Below, piece after piece: positions 10,501-19,784 of a DNA stretch of 64,000 nt. Every line of letters begins with the position of its first letter. The stretch's first letter is position 1. The stretch covers positions 1-64,000 of the forward strand of contig CAIMWF010000062.1 in the NCBI GenBank assembly GCA_903845055.1, given 5' to 3'. The translations under genes and the position numbers were made by a program. The notes beneath the pieces are model-generated. The model was not told the DNA's origin. It saw only the letters and a program-made list of their open reading frames with translations, and searched no databases. This stretch comes from an uncultured Bacteroidales bacterium. GTDB taxonomy: Bacteria; Bacteroidota; Bacteroidia; Bacteroidales; FEN-979.

Positions 10501-13500
10501 CTGCCTGTAATGCAGGATAAGCCCGAAGTCATGATGACATAAACCTGGTCACCATTGGCCGGGACATAAGCGAAGGTCGGCTGGTTCAGCCCGACCGGTG
10601 CGCCGTTTTTATACCACTGGTAAACAGGGGTTCCTCCATTCTGCGGTGCCGCTGTAAAAGTCACAAGGGTCCCCTGGCACACGTTGTTCTGGCTGGGGTT
10701 AACGGAAACATTCGCCGCAAGCAGGGCGTTCACCTGCATGCTGATGACGTTTGATGTTCCAGGACTTCCCGACACGCACGAAAGCCCCGAGGTCATGGTT
10801 GCATATACCTGGTCGCCGTTTGCCGGTGTGTAACCATAGGTCGGCTGGTTCAGTCCGACCGGTGCGCCGTTTTTAAACCATTGGTAAACAGGCGTTCCTC
10901 CATTGGAGGGAGTTGCCGTAAACACAACCGGGGTTCCCTGGCAAATGTTGTTCTGGCTTGCGGCAACCGAGATGCCTGCAGGCAGGATGGGGTTAACGGT
11001 CATGGTGATCGTGTTCGATGTTGCAGGGTTCCCGGTCACACAGGCCAGGCTGGAAGTAACGACCACATAAACCTGGTCATTGTTGGCAGGTGTGTAAGTA
11101 AAAACAGGCTGGTTCAACCCGGCCGGAAGCCCGTTCTTATACCATTGGTAGGCAGGGGTTCCCCCATTGGCCGGGGTTGCCGTAAAGGTTACCGGGACGC
11201 CCTGGCAGATGTTATTCTGGCTCACCGTGACGGAAACCGCCGGGGTGAGCAGGGGGTTTACGACCATGGTGATGATGTTCGAAGTCGAAGGACTGCCTGT
11301 AATACAGGACAATCCGGAGGTCATCACCACGTAGACCTGGTCGCCGTTCGTTGGGGTAAAATTAAATGTTGGCTGGTTGAGCCCGGTCGCTACACCGTTT
11401 TTATACCACTGGTAAGATGGAGTTCCTCCGTTCTGCGGTATTGCTGTAAAAGTTACCGCTGTTCCCTGGCACACGTTGTTCTGGCTCACGGTAACTGCGG
11501 CACTGGCAACCAGGGGTGTGTTTACCGCCAGGGTGACCACATTGCTGGTTGCGGGGTTCCCGGTGACACATGACAGGTTTGAAGTCATAATGGCATATAC
11601 CTGGTCCCCATTTGCAGGAGTAAAGCTGAAAGTCGGCTGGTTTCCTCCCGTCGCCGTACCATTGACAAACCACTGGAATGAAGGATTCCCTCCGTTTACC
11701 GCCGCAGCTGTGATCGTGACAGAGGTTCCCATGCATACACTGGTCTGGCTTGCGGTGATCGACGCCCCAACAGCGGCCGGCATGCTGACGATGGGGGCAA
11801 TAACACTTGAAGTTGCCGGGCTGCCTGATATGCAGGGAAGCCCGGAAGTCATGACAACATAAACCTGGTCGCCTGCCGCGGGGATGCAGGCAAAAGTCGG
11901 CTGGTTTATTCCTGCAGGGATGCCGTTCCTGTACCACTGATAGGTACATAACCCTCCATTGGTGGGTGTAGCGGTAAAAGTAACCGAAGTTCCCTGGCAA
12001 ACGTTCACCTGGCTTGCGCTGAGAGATACGGAGGCCTGAAGCGCAGGGTTAACGGTAAATGAAATTGAATTGGAGGTCGCCGGGTTCCCAGAAATACAGG
12101 CCAGGTTGGAATTCATGATGACATGTACCTGGTCACCGTTCGATGGCACGTAGGTATAAGTCGGTTGATTTGTTCCGATAGGGACATTGTTCAGGTACCA
12201 CTGAAAGTAGGGTGTTCCACCGTTTGATGGGCTTGCCGTCAGGGTTACCGGGGTTCCCTGGCAAACCGTGCCGGCAGGATTGGCAGTAATCGCGACCCCC
12301 GCGGCCAGCCCGGTATTGACACTCATGGTAATTGCATTTGAAAGGGCGGGGCTGCCGGTGGCGCAGGTAAGGTCGGAGGTCACCCGGCAGGTGATCACAT
12401 CCCCGTTGGATGGGGTAAATGTCAGGATTGCGTTGTTCGATCCCACGGTCAGGCCGTTTACCATCCACTGGTATGCCGGTAAAGTTCCTCCATTGGTAGC
12501 ACTCGCAGTAAAGGTCACAGGGACCGACTGGCAAAGCGGGTTTGTTGATGCCGAAATGACAACGCTGACGGGAAGTTGGGTACTTACAGCCATCACGACC
12601 GGGTTCGAAGCGGCAGGATTTCCGGTGACACAGGCTTCGCTTGAAGTCAACTGGCAGGTGACAATATCACCATTGACCGGGATATAGGAAAATCCCGACA
12701 GGCCTGTTCCGGTGTTTACCCCGTTTACTTTCCACTGGTACCCGGGCAAGGTCCCCCCGTTGGTGGGAAAGGCGCTGAAGGATGCTGAGGTGCCCAGGCA
12801 AACCGGGTTTGAAGCAACATTGATAAGCAGGCTTACCGGGACATTCTGTTGCGTGGTCATGGTTACCAGGTTCGAAGTTGCCGGGTTTCCCGAGGCACAG
12901 GTAAGTTCCGACTGGAGCTGGCACTTGACGATATCCCCGTTGGAGGGGAAGTAGGTAAACACCGGGTTGTTGGTCCCGACATTGAAATTATTGACCATCC
13001 AATGGTAGACAGGATTCAGCCCTCCGTTCACGCCCGCAGCGGTATAGGAAATCGACTGGCCCTGGCACGATGGATTTGCAGAGGCTGAGATTGAAACGTT
13101 GACAGGCAGGTCGGTACTGACCACCATGGTCACCGGGTTGGAAACTGCCGTATTGCTGGTGATGCAAGTGGCATTCGAGGTGACCTGGCAGGTGACGATA
13201 TCCCCGTTTGCCGGGATATAGCTGAATGCAGATAGGTTTGTTCCCATGGTAACCCCGCTCACCTTCCACTGGTATGCAGGAATCGAACCTCCGTTGGTCA
13301 CAGATGAGTTGTAGGTGACGGGGGTCCCCTGGCAGGTGGGGTTCAGTGATGGCGATATGGATATGGTTGCCGGTACAGGTGTCAGAACCATCATGGCAAT
13401 GGAATTTGATACAACAGGATTTCCAACCGGGCAGGGGTCATTTGAATTCAGCTCACAGGTGATGATATCGCCGTTTACGGGAAGGTAACTGAAATAAGGC

Positions 13501-16500
13501 AGGTTTGACCCAACATTGATCCCATTCCGTTTCCAATGGTAAACCGGCGCGGTTCCCCCGTTTACCGGTGTGGCTGTATAGGTAACTGGGCTGCCCTGGC
13601 AGACCGGGTTTGCCGAACTGGTAATGGCAATACTGACCGGCACATTTCCGTTGACAGTCATGCTGACAAGGTTGGAAGTGGCAGGGTTTCCCGTTGCACA
13701 GGAGAAACTCGACGTGAGCTGGCAAACCACGAGGTCGCCATTGGTAGGAATATAATTCAGGATCGGCGAATCGGATCCGATATCAATGCCGTTTACACGC
13801 CACTGGTAAACCGGGTTGATCCCCCCGTTTCCGGGAAGCGCGGTACATGTTGCAGGCTGTCCCTGGCAAACCGGGTTAGGGGCCATTGTTACAGAAGCAC
13901 TCACCGGGAGGCTCTGGCTTACCGTCATGTTGATGGTATTGGAATTTGCAGGGTTGCCTGTGGAACAGGTTGCGTCCGAGGTGAGTCTGCAGCTCAGGAT
14001 GTCGCCGTTTACCGGCGTGTAAGTGTAGATTGGGTTGTTTGACCCCACTACCGTCCCGTTAACCTTCCACTGGTATACCGGCGAAGTCCCGGGGTTCACC
14101 CCATTGGCTGTATAGTTGACCACACTGCCGATACAGGTCGGATTCGCCGCAGGTGCGATTGAAAGGCTCACAGGCTGAATGGGACTTACTGTCATGATGA
14201 TCGCATTCGAAACGACCACATTGATCGATATGCAGGGTGAATTGGAGGTCATTTGGCAAACTACCACATCTGCATTCGACGGGGCATAGGAAAAACTCGG
14301 ACTGTCGGTCCCTGCAACCACCCCGTTCACCTTCCACTGGTAAGATGGTGCAGTTCCACCATTGAATGGCGTCGCGGAAAAAGTCACCATGGTTCCCTGG
14401 CAAATCGGGTTGGCAGAGGCACCTATATTGACCGTAGCCGGTGAATTGGGACTGACGATCATGGTAATATTATTGGAATTTGCTGGATTCCCGGTTGCAC
14501 AGGTAATATCCGAGGTTACCCGGCAATTAACAACATCCCCAGTCGCAGGAAAATAGCTGAAAGCCGAACTGTTCGGACCGGTTGTGACACCGTTCACGCG
14601 CCAGCGGTAAACCGGGTTTCCCCCATTCACCACCGCAGCCGAATAATTTACCGTATTGCCAACACAGGATGGGTTCGAGGAGGCCGCAACCGTCACCGAA
14701 ACAGGCATCTGCGGATAAACGGTCATGTTGATCGGGATGGAAACGGCAGGGATTGGGGCCGCACAATTGAGGCTGGAGGTGAGCTGGCACACCACCACGT
14801 CTCCGTTTAACGGGTAATACTGGTAGACCTTGTTGCTCGTTCCAACGCCCACCCCGTTGACTTTCCACTGGTAAATCGGGGCGGATCCCTGATTGACCGG
14901 GGTGGCAATAAAAGTCACAAGCGTCCCCTGGCAAATGGGATTCAGGCTGGCGGTGGTTATAATACTCACAGGCAGTGCCGAGTTGCCGACCATGGTGATG
15001 GCATTGGAGATCGCCGGATTCCCGCTCACACAATTCAGGCTGGAGGTCAGCTGGCATGTAACCACATCCCCGTCTGCAGGGGGATAAATAAAGGTTGCCG
15101 TGTTGATTCCCGCGTTTGCCCCGTTCACCTTCCATTGGTAGATCGGGTTCTGTCCCTCGTTAACGGGCACTGCCGTAAAGGTTACCGAAATACCCAGGCA
15201 AAATGGATTGACCGAGGTGGTGATGGTCAGGCTCACCGGCATCATCGGGAGGACAACCATGTTGATGTTGTTCGAAATGGCAGGGTTCCCGGTACTGCAA
15301 ACCGCGTTGGAAGTGAGTACGCAAACCACCACATCACCGTTTGCCGGGATATAGGTGTAGGTTGAATTGTTGGACCCGACATTCACGCAGTTAACCTTCC
15401 ACTGGTACCCGGGCACGGTTCCACCGTTGGTCGGCGTTGCGGTAAAGGTAACCGGGATTCCCTGGCAGCAGGGGTTGCAGGATACCGAAATGACGACCGA
15501 AACCGGCATCGCGGGGTTAACCGTCATGGAGAGTGCATTCGATGTTGCCGGGTTGCCGGTGGCACAGGTCATATCGGAGGTAACCTGGCAGGTGGCGACA
15601 TCACCGTTTGACGGGATATAGGAGAAAACAGGGTTGTTGGAACCTGTCACGAGACCGTTAACCTTCCACTGGTACACCGGGTTATTCCCGCCATTGACAG
15701 CGGTGGCCGTGTAGGTTTCCGGAATTCCCTGGCAGAGCGTTGCCGTCGGGTGAGATATGGCTATGCTTACCGGGAGGGAGGCCTGCGACGACAGGGTAAC
15801 CGTATTGGAAACAATAGGATTGCCGCCGCTCAGGCAGGTTGAGTTGGAGGTCATGTTACAGGTGACCACATCGCCGCCGGCAGGGCTGAACGAAAATGCC
15901 GGGCTGTTCGATCCGGTCGGGTTACCGTTGACTTTCCACTGGAAGATCGGAGAAGTGCCACCGTTAACCGGAGCCGCCTGGAAGGTGACTGCCGAACCTG
16001 CACAGAATGGATTGGTTGGCGTTGAAATGGAAAGGGATGCCGGCATCGATGAACTTACCGACATGGTAACCGGTGCGGAGGTGGCAGGGCTGTTGCTCAC
16101 ACAAGCTGCATTCGAGGTGACAGAGCAGCTTACAATACTTCCGTTGACCGGAGTATAGGTGTACGACGAACTGTTTGTTCCCGTGTTCGCCCCGTTCACC
16201 TTCCACTGGTATACGGGCGAGGACCCTCCGTTGACCACGGTTGCGGCAAAGGTCACGGGACTGCCCGGACATACCGGGTTTGCCGAAGGGGCAACTGTAA
16301 CCGACAATGGCGTGGTTGTATTAACGGCCATGGTGATGGCATTGGATATGGCCGGGTTAAGGATCGCACAGGTAAGATTGGAAGTCATCTGGCATGTGAC
16401 AAAATCACCCTGCGAAGGGACATAGGTGAGCGTCGGGCTATTGGTCCCGACAATGGAACAGTTGACTTTCCAGAGATATACCGGCGTGGTGCCCCCGTTA

Positions 16501-19382
16501 ACCGTTGCAGCCGTATAAGTCACTGCAGTTCCCTGGCAGAAAGGATTTGCTGATGAAGTGATTGAAACCCCCGCAGCCAGTTCAGAACTGACAACCATGG
16601 TAATCGCATTGGATAGAACGGTCCGGCTTCCGCTGACACAAGTGGCATTCGACGTCAGCTGGCAGGTTACCACATCTCCGTTAACCGGGATAAACGTAAC
16701 GATCGGGTTATTTGAACCAATGGCAACTCCGTTAAGCTTCCAAAGGAACACAGGTGCGGATCCCCCGTTGGAAGGCGTTGCCGTGTAAACTACCTGGGTA
16801 AACTGGCAGGAGGGATTGTTGGACGCCGAAATGGATACCGCAACGGGCTGTACCGGCAAAACCGACATGGTAATCGCGTTGGAGATGACCGGGTTGATAA
16901 AAGGACAGGGAATCCCCGACATCAGCTGGCATGTGATGATGTCACCGTTGGCCGGGTTGTAGGTAAAGGTGGCCATGTTTGTCCCTGCATTGGCCCCGTT
17001 GACCTTCCAGGTGTATACCGGGGATGTTCCCGGGTTTACAGCGTTGGCGGTATAGGTTACGGCTGATCCCAGGCAGGATGGGTTTGCGGTGCATACGATC
17101 GACACGCTGGGGGTAAGGATCGGGTTGACGGTCATGCCGACCAGGTTTGAAGTGGCCGGATTCCCTGTCGCACAACTGTAACTGGAGGTCAACAGGCACT
17201 TTACAAAGTCCCCGTTCGAAGGTGTATACTGGTAAACCGGACTGTTCATACCGACATTCAGGCCGTTGACGATCCACTGGTAAACAGGCGTTGTCCCGCC
17301 GTTGACAGCAGTGGCCGTATAGGTGACTGGATTGGTCTGGCATGATGGGTTTGCTGAAGCGGCAATACTGATGCTTACCGGGAGTGTCTGGCCAAGCGTC
17401 ACTGTCATGGCAATGGCATTGGAGGTGGCCGGATTCCCGAGTGTACAACCCGCACTGGAATTAAGCTGGCAAATCACAATATCGCCATCGGTGGGGATGT
17501 AGGAAAAAACCGGGCTGTTGGTCCCCGAAACCACGCCATTCACTTTCCAGGTATAGGAAGGGGAACTGCCTCCGTTGGAAGGAGTGGCCGTAAAGGTCGC
17601 TGTCATCCCCTGGCAAACGGTTGTGGCCGGTGTTGCAATCGAAACGCCGACAGGCTGGTTCACCCCCACAGTCATGGCAATGGCATTGGAGGCTACGGGT
17701 GTGGCAGGTGCACAATTTGCATTTGAAGTGAGAAGGCAGGTCACCACATCACCGTAAACCGGGAAATAGGAAAAAGTGGGACTGTTGGCTCCTGTGTTGG
17801 TTCCGTTCACCTTCCACTGGTATGCCGGCGAAGATCCGCCGTTATAGGGCACGGCAGTGAAAGTGACTGAATTTCCCAGGCAAACCGGATTTGAGGATGC
17901 CGTGATGGTTATATTTACAGGAAGTACCGGGGTTACCGACATGCTGATAACGTTTGACATGGCAGGGTTGCCCGTAACGCAGGTCGAACCGGAAGTGATC
18001 TGGCAACTGATATTGTCACCGTTGGCCGGGGTATAGGTACATTGCGAGCTGTTCACGCCGATATTGAATCCGTTTATGAACCATTGGTACAACGGCGCAG
18101 ACCCCGCATTGACCGGGGTGGCTGTGAATATCACGGGAATTCCCTGGCAGATCGGGTTTCCCGACGAGATGATGCTCACGCTGACAGGCAGGCTTTGATT
18201 TACGGTCATCTGAATGGCCGTTGAAGTTGCAGGGTTGCCTGATGCACAGGAGACGCTGGAAAGCAACTGGCAGGTCACCAAGTCGCCGTTTGCGGGGGTG
18301 TAACTGAAACCAGTATTGCTCACTCCTGCATTTATTCCATTCACCCTCCACTGGTAAATGGGGTTCGATCCCCCGTTGACCGGCGTTGCGGTATAGCTTA
18401 CCGGATTGCCCTGGCAGGAAGGATTTGATGATGCGGTTACCGAGATGCCCACCGGCTGGAGCGGGCTTACCGTCATCACCAGCGGTGAGGAGGTTGCCGG
18501 GTTCCCGGAAGCACAACCGGCATTTGAAGTGACCTGGCAGGTCACAACATCACCATTGGCGGGTGCAAATGTAAAAACAGCATTGTTTGTTCCTGAATTG
18601 ATGCCATTGACCTTCCACTGGAAAACCGGTGCAGAGCCGCCATTGGTCGGGGTGGCCGTAAAGATTACCGGGCTGCCCTGGCAGACCGGGTTTGCCGAGG
18701 CGGAAGTAAAAATGTTGACCGGCATTCCCGGTGAAACCGACATGATCACCGCAGGTGAATTCGCAGGATTCCCGCTGACGCAAGGAAGATCGGAGGTCAC
18801 CTGGCAGGTGACCGCATCCCCGTTCGAGGGAGTATACGCGTAGGAAGCACTATTGGTTCCAACGACGATCCCGTTGACTTTCCACTGGAACACCGGGGAG
18901 GTTCCCCCATTGGTAACATTCGAGGTAAAAATTACCGTGGCGCCCTGGCAAACCGGGTTGGCCGATGGTGAAATGTTGATTGCAACAGGAAGAACAGACA
19001 GTACTGTTACGTTCATGACGGTGGGCATTGCTGCGCCGGTATATGTTACGCTGACGGTCTGGCTTCCTGGCGCGTTCCATGAAACCTGGATTGAATTGGT
19101 GCCTGATCCCGATGAGATGGTACCACCCGCAGAAAGGGTCCAGAGATAATTCGTCATCCCGGGTTCTGTCAAATAGACATACCCACCGCTTCCTGCGCAG
19201 CAGATTGCTGATCCTGAAATGGTTGGTGTCAGGAGCGGACTGGAGGATGCACCGGCAGAAATCTTCAAGCCAAAAAGGAAAAACTGCAGCAGGGCCAGCA
19301 CGATCACCCCTGATAACAAGTTCCTCGCGCCCGCGCGGGATGCCCGAATATGATTTCTGCCAATTTTACTGTCATGAATCAT
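7593..19382 (-). CDS. Giant secreted protein with 40 Ig-like repeats and T9SS type A sorting domain
   Basis: 3929 aa. A basic N-terminus and hydrophobic segment (about residues 21-45) act as a signal peptide. Residues ~46-138 form a module shared with the downstream giant (GMTNYLWTLSAGGTIS). Residues ~139-3681 hold 40 repeats averaging 88.6 residues. Repeats 1-25 carry NPxCQG, QWKVNG, VTCQ and a third Cys before GNPA. Repeats 26-40 carry QNNVCQG, QWYKNG and GDQVYVVMTS and lack the middle Cys. Residues ~3682-3850 form a different linker region (PSSVCAGS). The last ~80 residues are a T9SS type A sorting domain (YPVPNDGHFTVEI, GVYTVLF, KKILIYNR). The protein should therefore cross the outer membrane by T9SS and be anchored at or released from the surface. 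Role as adhesin, stalk or matrix protein is inference. No catalytic domain was recognised. Confidence 0.93.
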   Translation of the reverse strand: MIHDSKIGRNHIRASRAGARNLLSGVIVLALLQFFLFGLKISAGASSSPLLTPTISGSAICCAGSGGYVYLTEPGMTNYLWTLSAGGTISSGSGTNSIQVSWNAPGSQTVSVTYTGAAMPTVMNVTVLSVLPVAINISPSANPVCQGATVIFTSNVTNGGTSPVFQWKVNGIVVGTNSASYAYTPSNGDAVTCQVTSDLPCVSGNPANSPAVIMSVSPGMPVNIFTSASANPVCQGSPVIFTATPTNGGSAPVFQWKVNGINSGTNNAVFTFAPANGDVVTCQVTSNAGCASGNPATSSPLVMTVSPLQPVGISVTASSNPSCQGNPVSYTATPVNGGSNPIYQWRVNGINAGVSNTGFSYTPANGDLVTCQLLSSVSCASGNPATSTAIQMTVNQSLPVSVSIISSGNPICQGIPVIFTATPVNAGSAPLYQWFINGFNIGVNSSQCTYTPANGDNISCQITSGSTCVTGNPAMSNVISMSVTPVLPVNITITASSNPVCLGNSVTFTAVPYNGGSSPAYQWKVNGTNTGANSPTFSYFPVYGDVVTCLLTSNANCAPATPVASNAIAMTVGVNQPVGVSIATPATTVCQGMTATFTATPSNGGSSPSYTWKVNGVVSGTNSPVFSYIPTDGDIVICQLNSSAGCTLGNPATSNAIAMTVTLGQTLPVSISIAASANPSCQTNPVTYTATAVNGGTTPVYQWIVNGLNVGMNSPVYQYTPSNGDFVKCLLTSSYSCATGNPATSNLVGMTVNPILTPSVSIVCTANPSCLGSAVTYTANAVNPGTSPVYTWKVNGANAGTNMATFTYNPANGDIITCQLMSGIPCPFINPVISNAITMSVLPVQPVAVSISASNNPSCQFTQVVYTATPSNGGSAPVFLWKLNGVAIGSNNPIVTFIPVNGDVVTCQLTSNATCVSGSRTVLSNAITMVVSSELAAGVSITSSANPFCQGTAVTYTAATVNGGTTPVYLWKVNCSIVGTNSPTLTYVPSQGDFVTCQMTSNLTCAILNPAISNAITMAVNTTTPLSVTVAPSANPVCPGSPVTFAATVVNGGSSPVYQWKVNGANTGTNSSSYTYTPVNGSIVSCSVTSNAACVSNSPATSAPVTMSVSSSMPASLSISTPTNPFCAGSAVTFQAAPVNGGTSPIFQWKVNGNPTGSNSPAFSFSPAGGDVVTCNMTSNSTCLSGGNPIVSNTVTLSSQASLPVSIAISHPTATLCQGIPETYTATAVNGGNNPVYQWKVNGLVTGSNNPVFSYIPSNGDVATCQVTSDMTCATGNPATSNALSMTVNPAMPVSVVISVSCNPCCQGIPVTFTATPTNGGTVPGYQWKVNCVNVGSNNSTYTYIPANGDVVVCVLTSNAVCSTGNPAISNNINMVVLPMMPVSLTITTSVNPFCLGISVTFTAVPVNEGQNPIYQWKVNGANAGINTATFIYPPADGDVVTCQLTSSLNCVSGNPAISNAITMVGNSALPVSIITTASLNPICQGTLVTFIATPVNQGSAPIYQWKVNGVGVGTSNKVYQYYPLNGDVVVCQLTSSLNCAAPIPAVSIPINMTVYPQMPVSVTVAASSNPSCVGNTVNYSAAVVNGGNPVYRWRVNGVTTGPNSSAFSYFPATGDVVNCRVTSDITCATGNPANSNNITMIVSPNSPATVNIGASANPICQGTMVTFSATPFNGGTAPSYQWKVNGVVAGTDSPSFSYAPSNADVVVCQMTSNSPCISINVVVSNAIIMTVSPIQPVSLSIAPAANPTCIGSVVNYTANGVNPGTSPVYQWKVNGTVVGSNNPIYTYTPVNGDILSCRLTSDATCSTGNPANSNTINMTVSQSLPVSASVTMAPNPVCQGQPATCTALPGNGGINPVYQWRVNGIDIGSDSPILNYIPTNGDLVVCQLTSSFSCATGNPATSNLVSMTVNGNVPVSIAITSSANPVCQGSPVTYTATPVNGGTAPVYHWKRNGINVGSNLPYFSYLPVNGDIITCELNSNDPCPVGNPVVSNSIAMMVLTPVPATISISPSLNPTCQGTPVTYNSSVTNGGSIPAYQWKVSGVTMGTNLSAFSYIPANGDIVTCQVTSNATCITSNTAVSNPVTMVVSTDLPVNVSISASANPSCQGQSISYTAAGVNGGLNPVYHWMVNNFNVGTNNPVFTYFPSNGDIVKCQLQSELTCASGNPATSNLVTMTTQQNVPVSLLINVASNPVCLGTSASFSAFPTNGGTLPGYQWKVNGVNTGTGLSGFSYIPVNGDIVTCQLTSSEACVTGNPAASNPVVMAVSTQLPVSVVISASTNPLCQSVPVTFTASATNGGTLPAYQWMVNGLTVGSNNAILTFTPSNGDVITCRVTSDLTCATGSPALSNAITMSVNTGLAAGVAITANPAGTVCQGTPVTLTASPSNGGTPYFQWYLNNVPIGTNQPTYTYVPSNGDQVHVIMNSNLACISGNPATSNSISFTVNPALQASVSLSASQVNVCQGTSVTFTATPTNGGLCTYQWYRNGIPAGINQPTFACIPAAGDQVYVVMTSGLPCISGSPATSSVIAPIVSMPAAVGASITASQTSVCMGTSVTITAAAVNGGNPSFQWFVNGTATGGNQPTFSFTPANGDQVYAIMTSNLSCVTGNPATSNVVTLAVNTPLVASAAVTVSQNNVCQGTAVTFTAIPQNGGTPSYQWYKNGVATGLNQPTFNFTPTNGDQVYVVMTSGLSCITGSPSTSNIITMVVNPLLTPAVSVTVSQNNICQGVPVTFTATPANGGTPAYQWYKNGLPAGLNQPVFTYTPANNDQVYVVVTSSLACVTGNPATSNTITMTVNPILPAGISVAASQNNICQGTPVVFTATPSNGGTPVYQWFKNGAPVGLNQPTYGYTPANGDQVYATMTSGLSCVSGSPGTSNVISMQVNALLAANVSVNPSQNNVCQGTLVTFTAAPQNGGTPVYQWYKNGAPVGLNQPTFAYVPANGDQVYVIMTSGLSCITGSPATSNIVTMTVNPQLTPLVSVTVSQNNICQGVPVTLSATPTNGGTPSYQWYKNGISAGLNQPVFNYTPANNDQVYVVVTSSLTCVSGNPATSNTITMTVNPILPAGISIAADQNNVCLGTPVLFTATPANGGTPVYQWYKNGLPVGLNQPTYGYTPVNGDQVYATMTSGLACVSGSPATSNTISMQVNAPLPVSVTVLPDQNNICAGAPVLFTATPVNGGASPVYQWYRNGNAAGTNQPTFTCNPVNGDHVFVVMNSAISCSSGNPATSDTAVMVVNPILPVSVSVSASQNNVCEGTQVTMTASPVNGGTAPLFQWFLNGAPAGTGQSTFTFVPLNGDQVYAHVISSLTCISGSPATSNTIVMTVNPILPASVTIQENQNNVCAGAVVTVTASAVNGGISPVYEWYRNSIPVGTNQPSFTFIPGNGDQVYVVMTSGLSCISGSPATSNTVMMIVNPILPVSATVTVDHNNTCLGTPVTFTAGSTNGGTPAYQWYLNGIPAGLNQVDFTYVPADGDQVYVMVTSSLTCVSGNPASSGSIMIVVRPPMNVSVGITPDQNSPCEGTPVTFTAAGINGGVPVYQWYVNNLPVGTDQPVYVYTPLNGDQVTVKMTSSLDCISGSPATSTPQVMTVNPFVAARVSITADQGIVCVGSPVTLIASPVNGGTPSFQWYVNGARAGENKDVFSYVPAGGDQVNVIMTSGMSCVTGSPAGSNVITMAVRSVPGDPGAIVGPSSVCAGSMGSDYSTSPVAGADSYQWNLPAGMTIAQGQNTAFIRVNFSPDATSGDITVKTSNSCGSGPVSQGYHVEIHPVPVTPVASFQSPVLQSTAPKGNQWYYQGAMVPAANDQTYHPLHSGWYWSVVTLDGCISDSSNHVYFSVEDSLGLIPAILVYPVPNDGHFTVEITLRKEETFDISFFNALGIKFFELPGVYVKDRYKKVIDLRPKPKGVYTVLFKCADYKVIKKILIYNR
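9908..11495 (-). repeat. Three-repeat block duplicated in tandem inside the giant gene
   Basis: Ig-like repeats 29-31 (about 10700-11495) and 32-34 (about 9908-10699) match unit by unit: 29 with 32 (IPQNGG/APQNGG, then LTPxVSVT), 30 with 33 (NICQGVPVT, TPANNDQVYVVVTSS, ILPAGIS) and 31 with 34 (QPTYGYTP, QVYATMTSGL, SNxISMQVNA). Order and idiosyncratic residues are shared, which indicates duplication of a ~265-residue block. DNA copies are similar but clearly diverged, so the event is not recent. Boundaries are approximate. Confidence 0.75.
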
Positions 19383-19784
19383 ACGAATTCAAGGATTTAT
19401 AAATAAGACCAGCAATCACAAGAGACAACTCTTCCCGGAAGCCAGATCGTTGGGAACCCTGATGAATTGCCGATACCGGTATGCGCAAACCCAAGGGGAT
19501 GAAAGAGGCTGGCTAAAGTGATATCCGAAAAATTTCGAGTTGAATGCTCATCCTGCGCTATTCCTGAATGCAGGTCAACCGTAGACAAGGAAAACAATCC
19601 CGGCAGTCCGGAAAATATAATGGAACATTCCATTCGGGGGAAACGATCCACCCTGTAAGGAATATTCCATTTAACCAAATGAAAAGATTCAGTAATTTCT
19701 TCCGCTATTTGTTGAAAAAAAAAAACAGGTTCAACATAAGAACTGCATTTACTGTCGGGGATAAATGATGAGCCGGTGACGGGA
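19383..19784. other. Intergenic region upstream of the 3929-aa giant
   Basis: A 402-bp gap between the small secreted gene and the giant, expected to hold the giant's promoter and leader. No exact TAnnTTTG was found in the minus direction. A perfect 10-bp palindrome ATACCGGTAT lies at 19473-19482, about 90 bp upstream of the giant's ATG. One minus-strand open frame crosses the gap but has no signal, motif or supporting context, so I do not call a gene. Confidence 0.4.

Noticed and set aside
7593-19382. The repeat region considered as a CRISPR or DNA-level satellite
   Set aside because: Units of ~265 bp are in frame, diverged at DNA level and conserved at protein level, so they are protein repeats.
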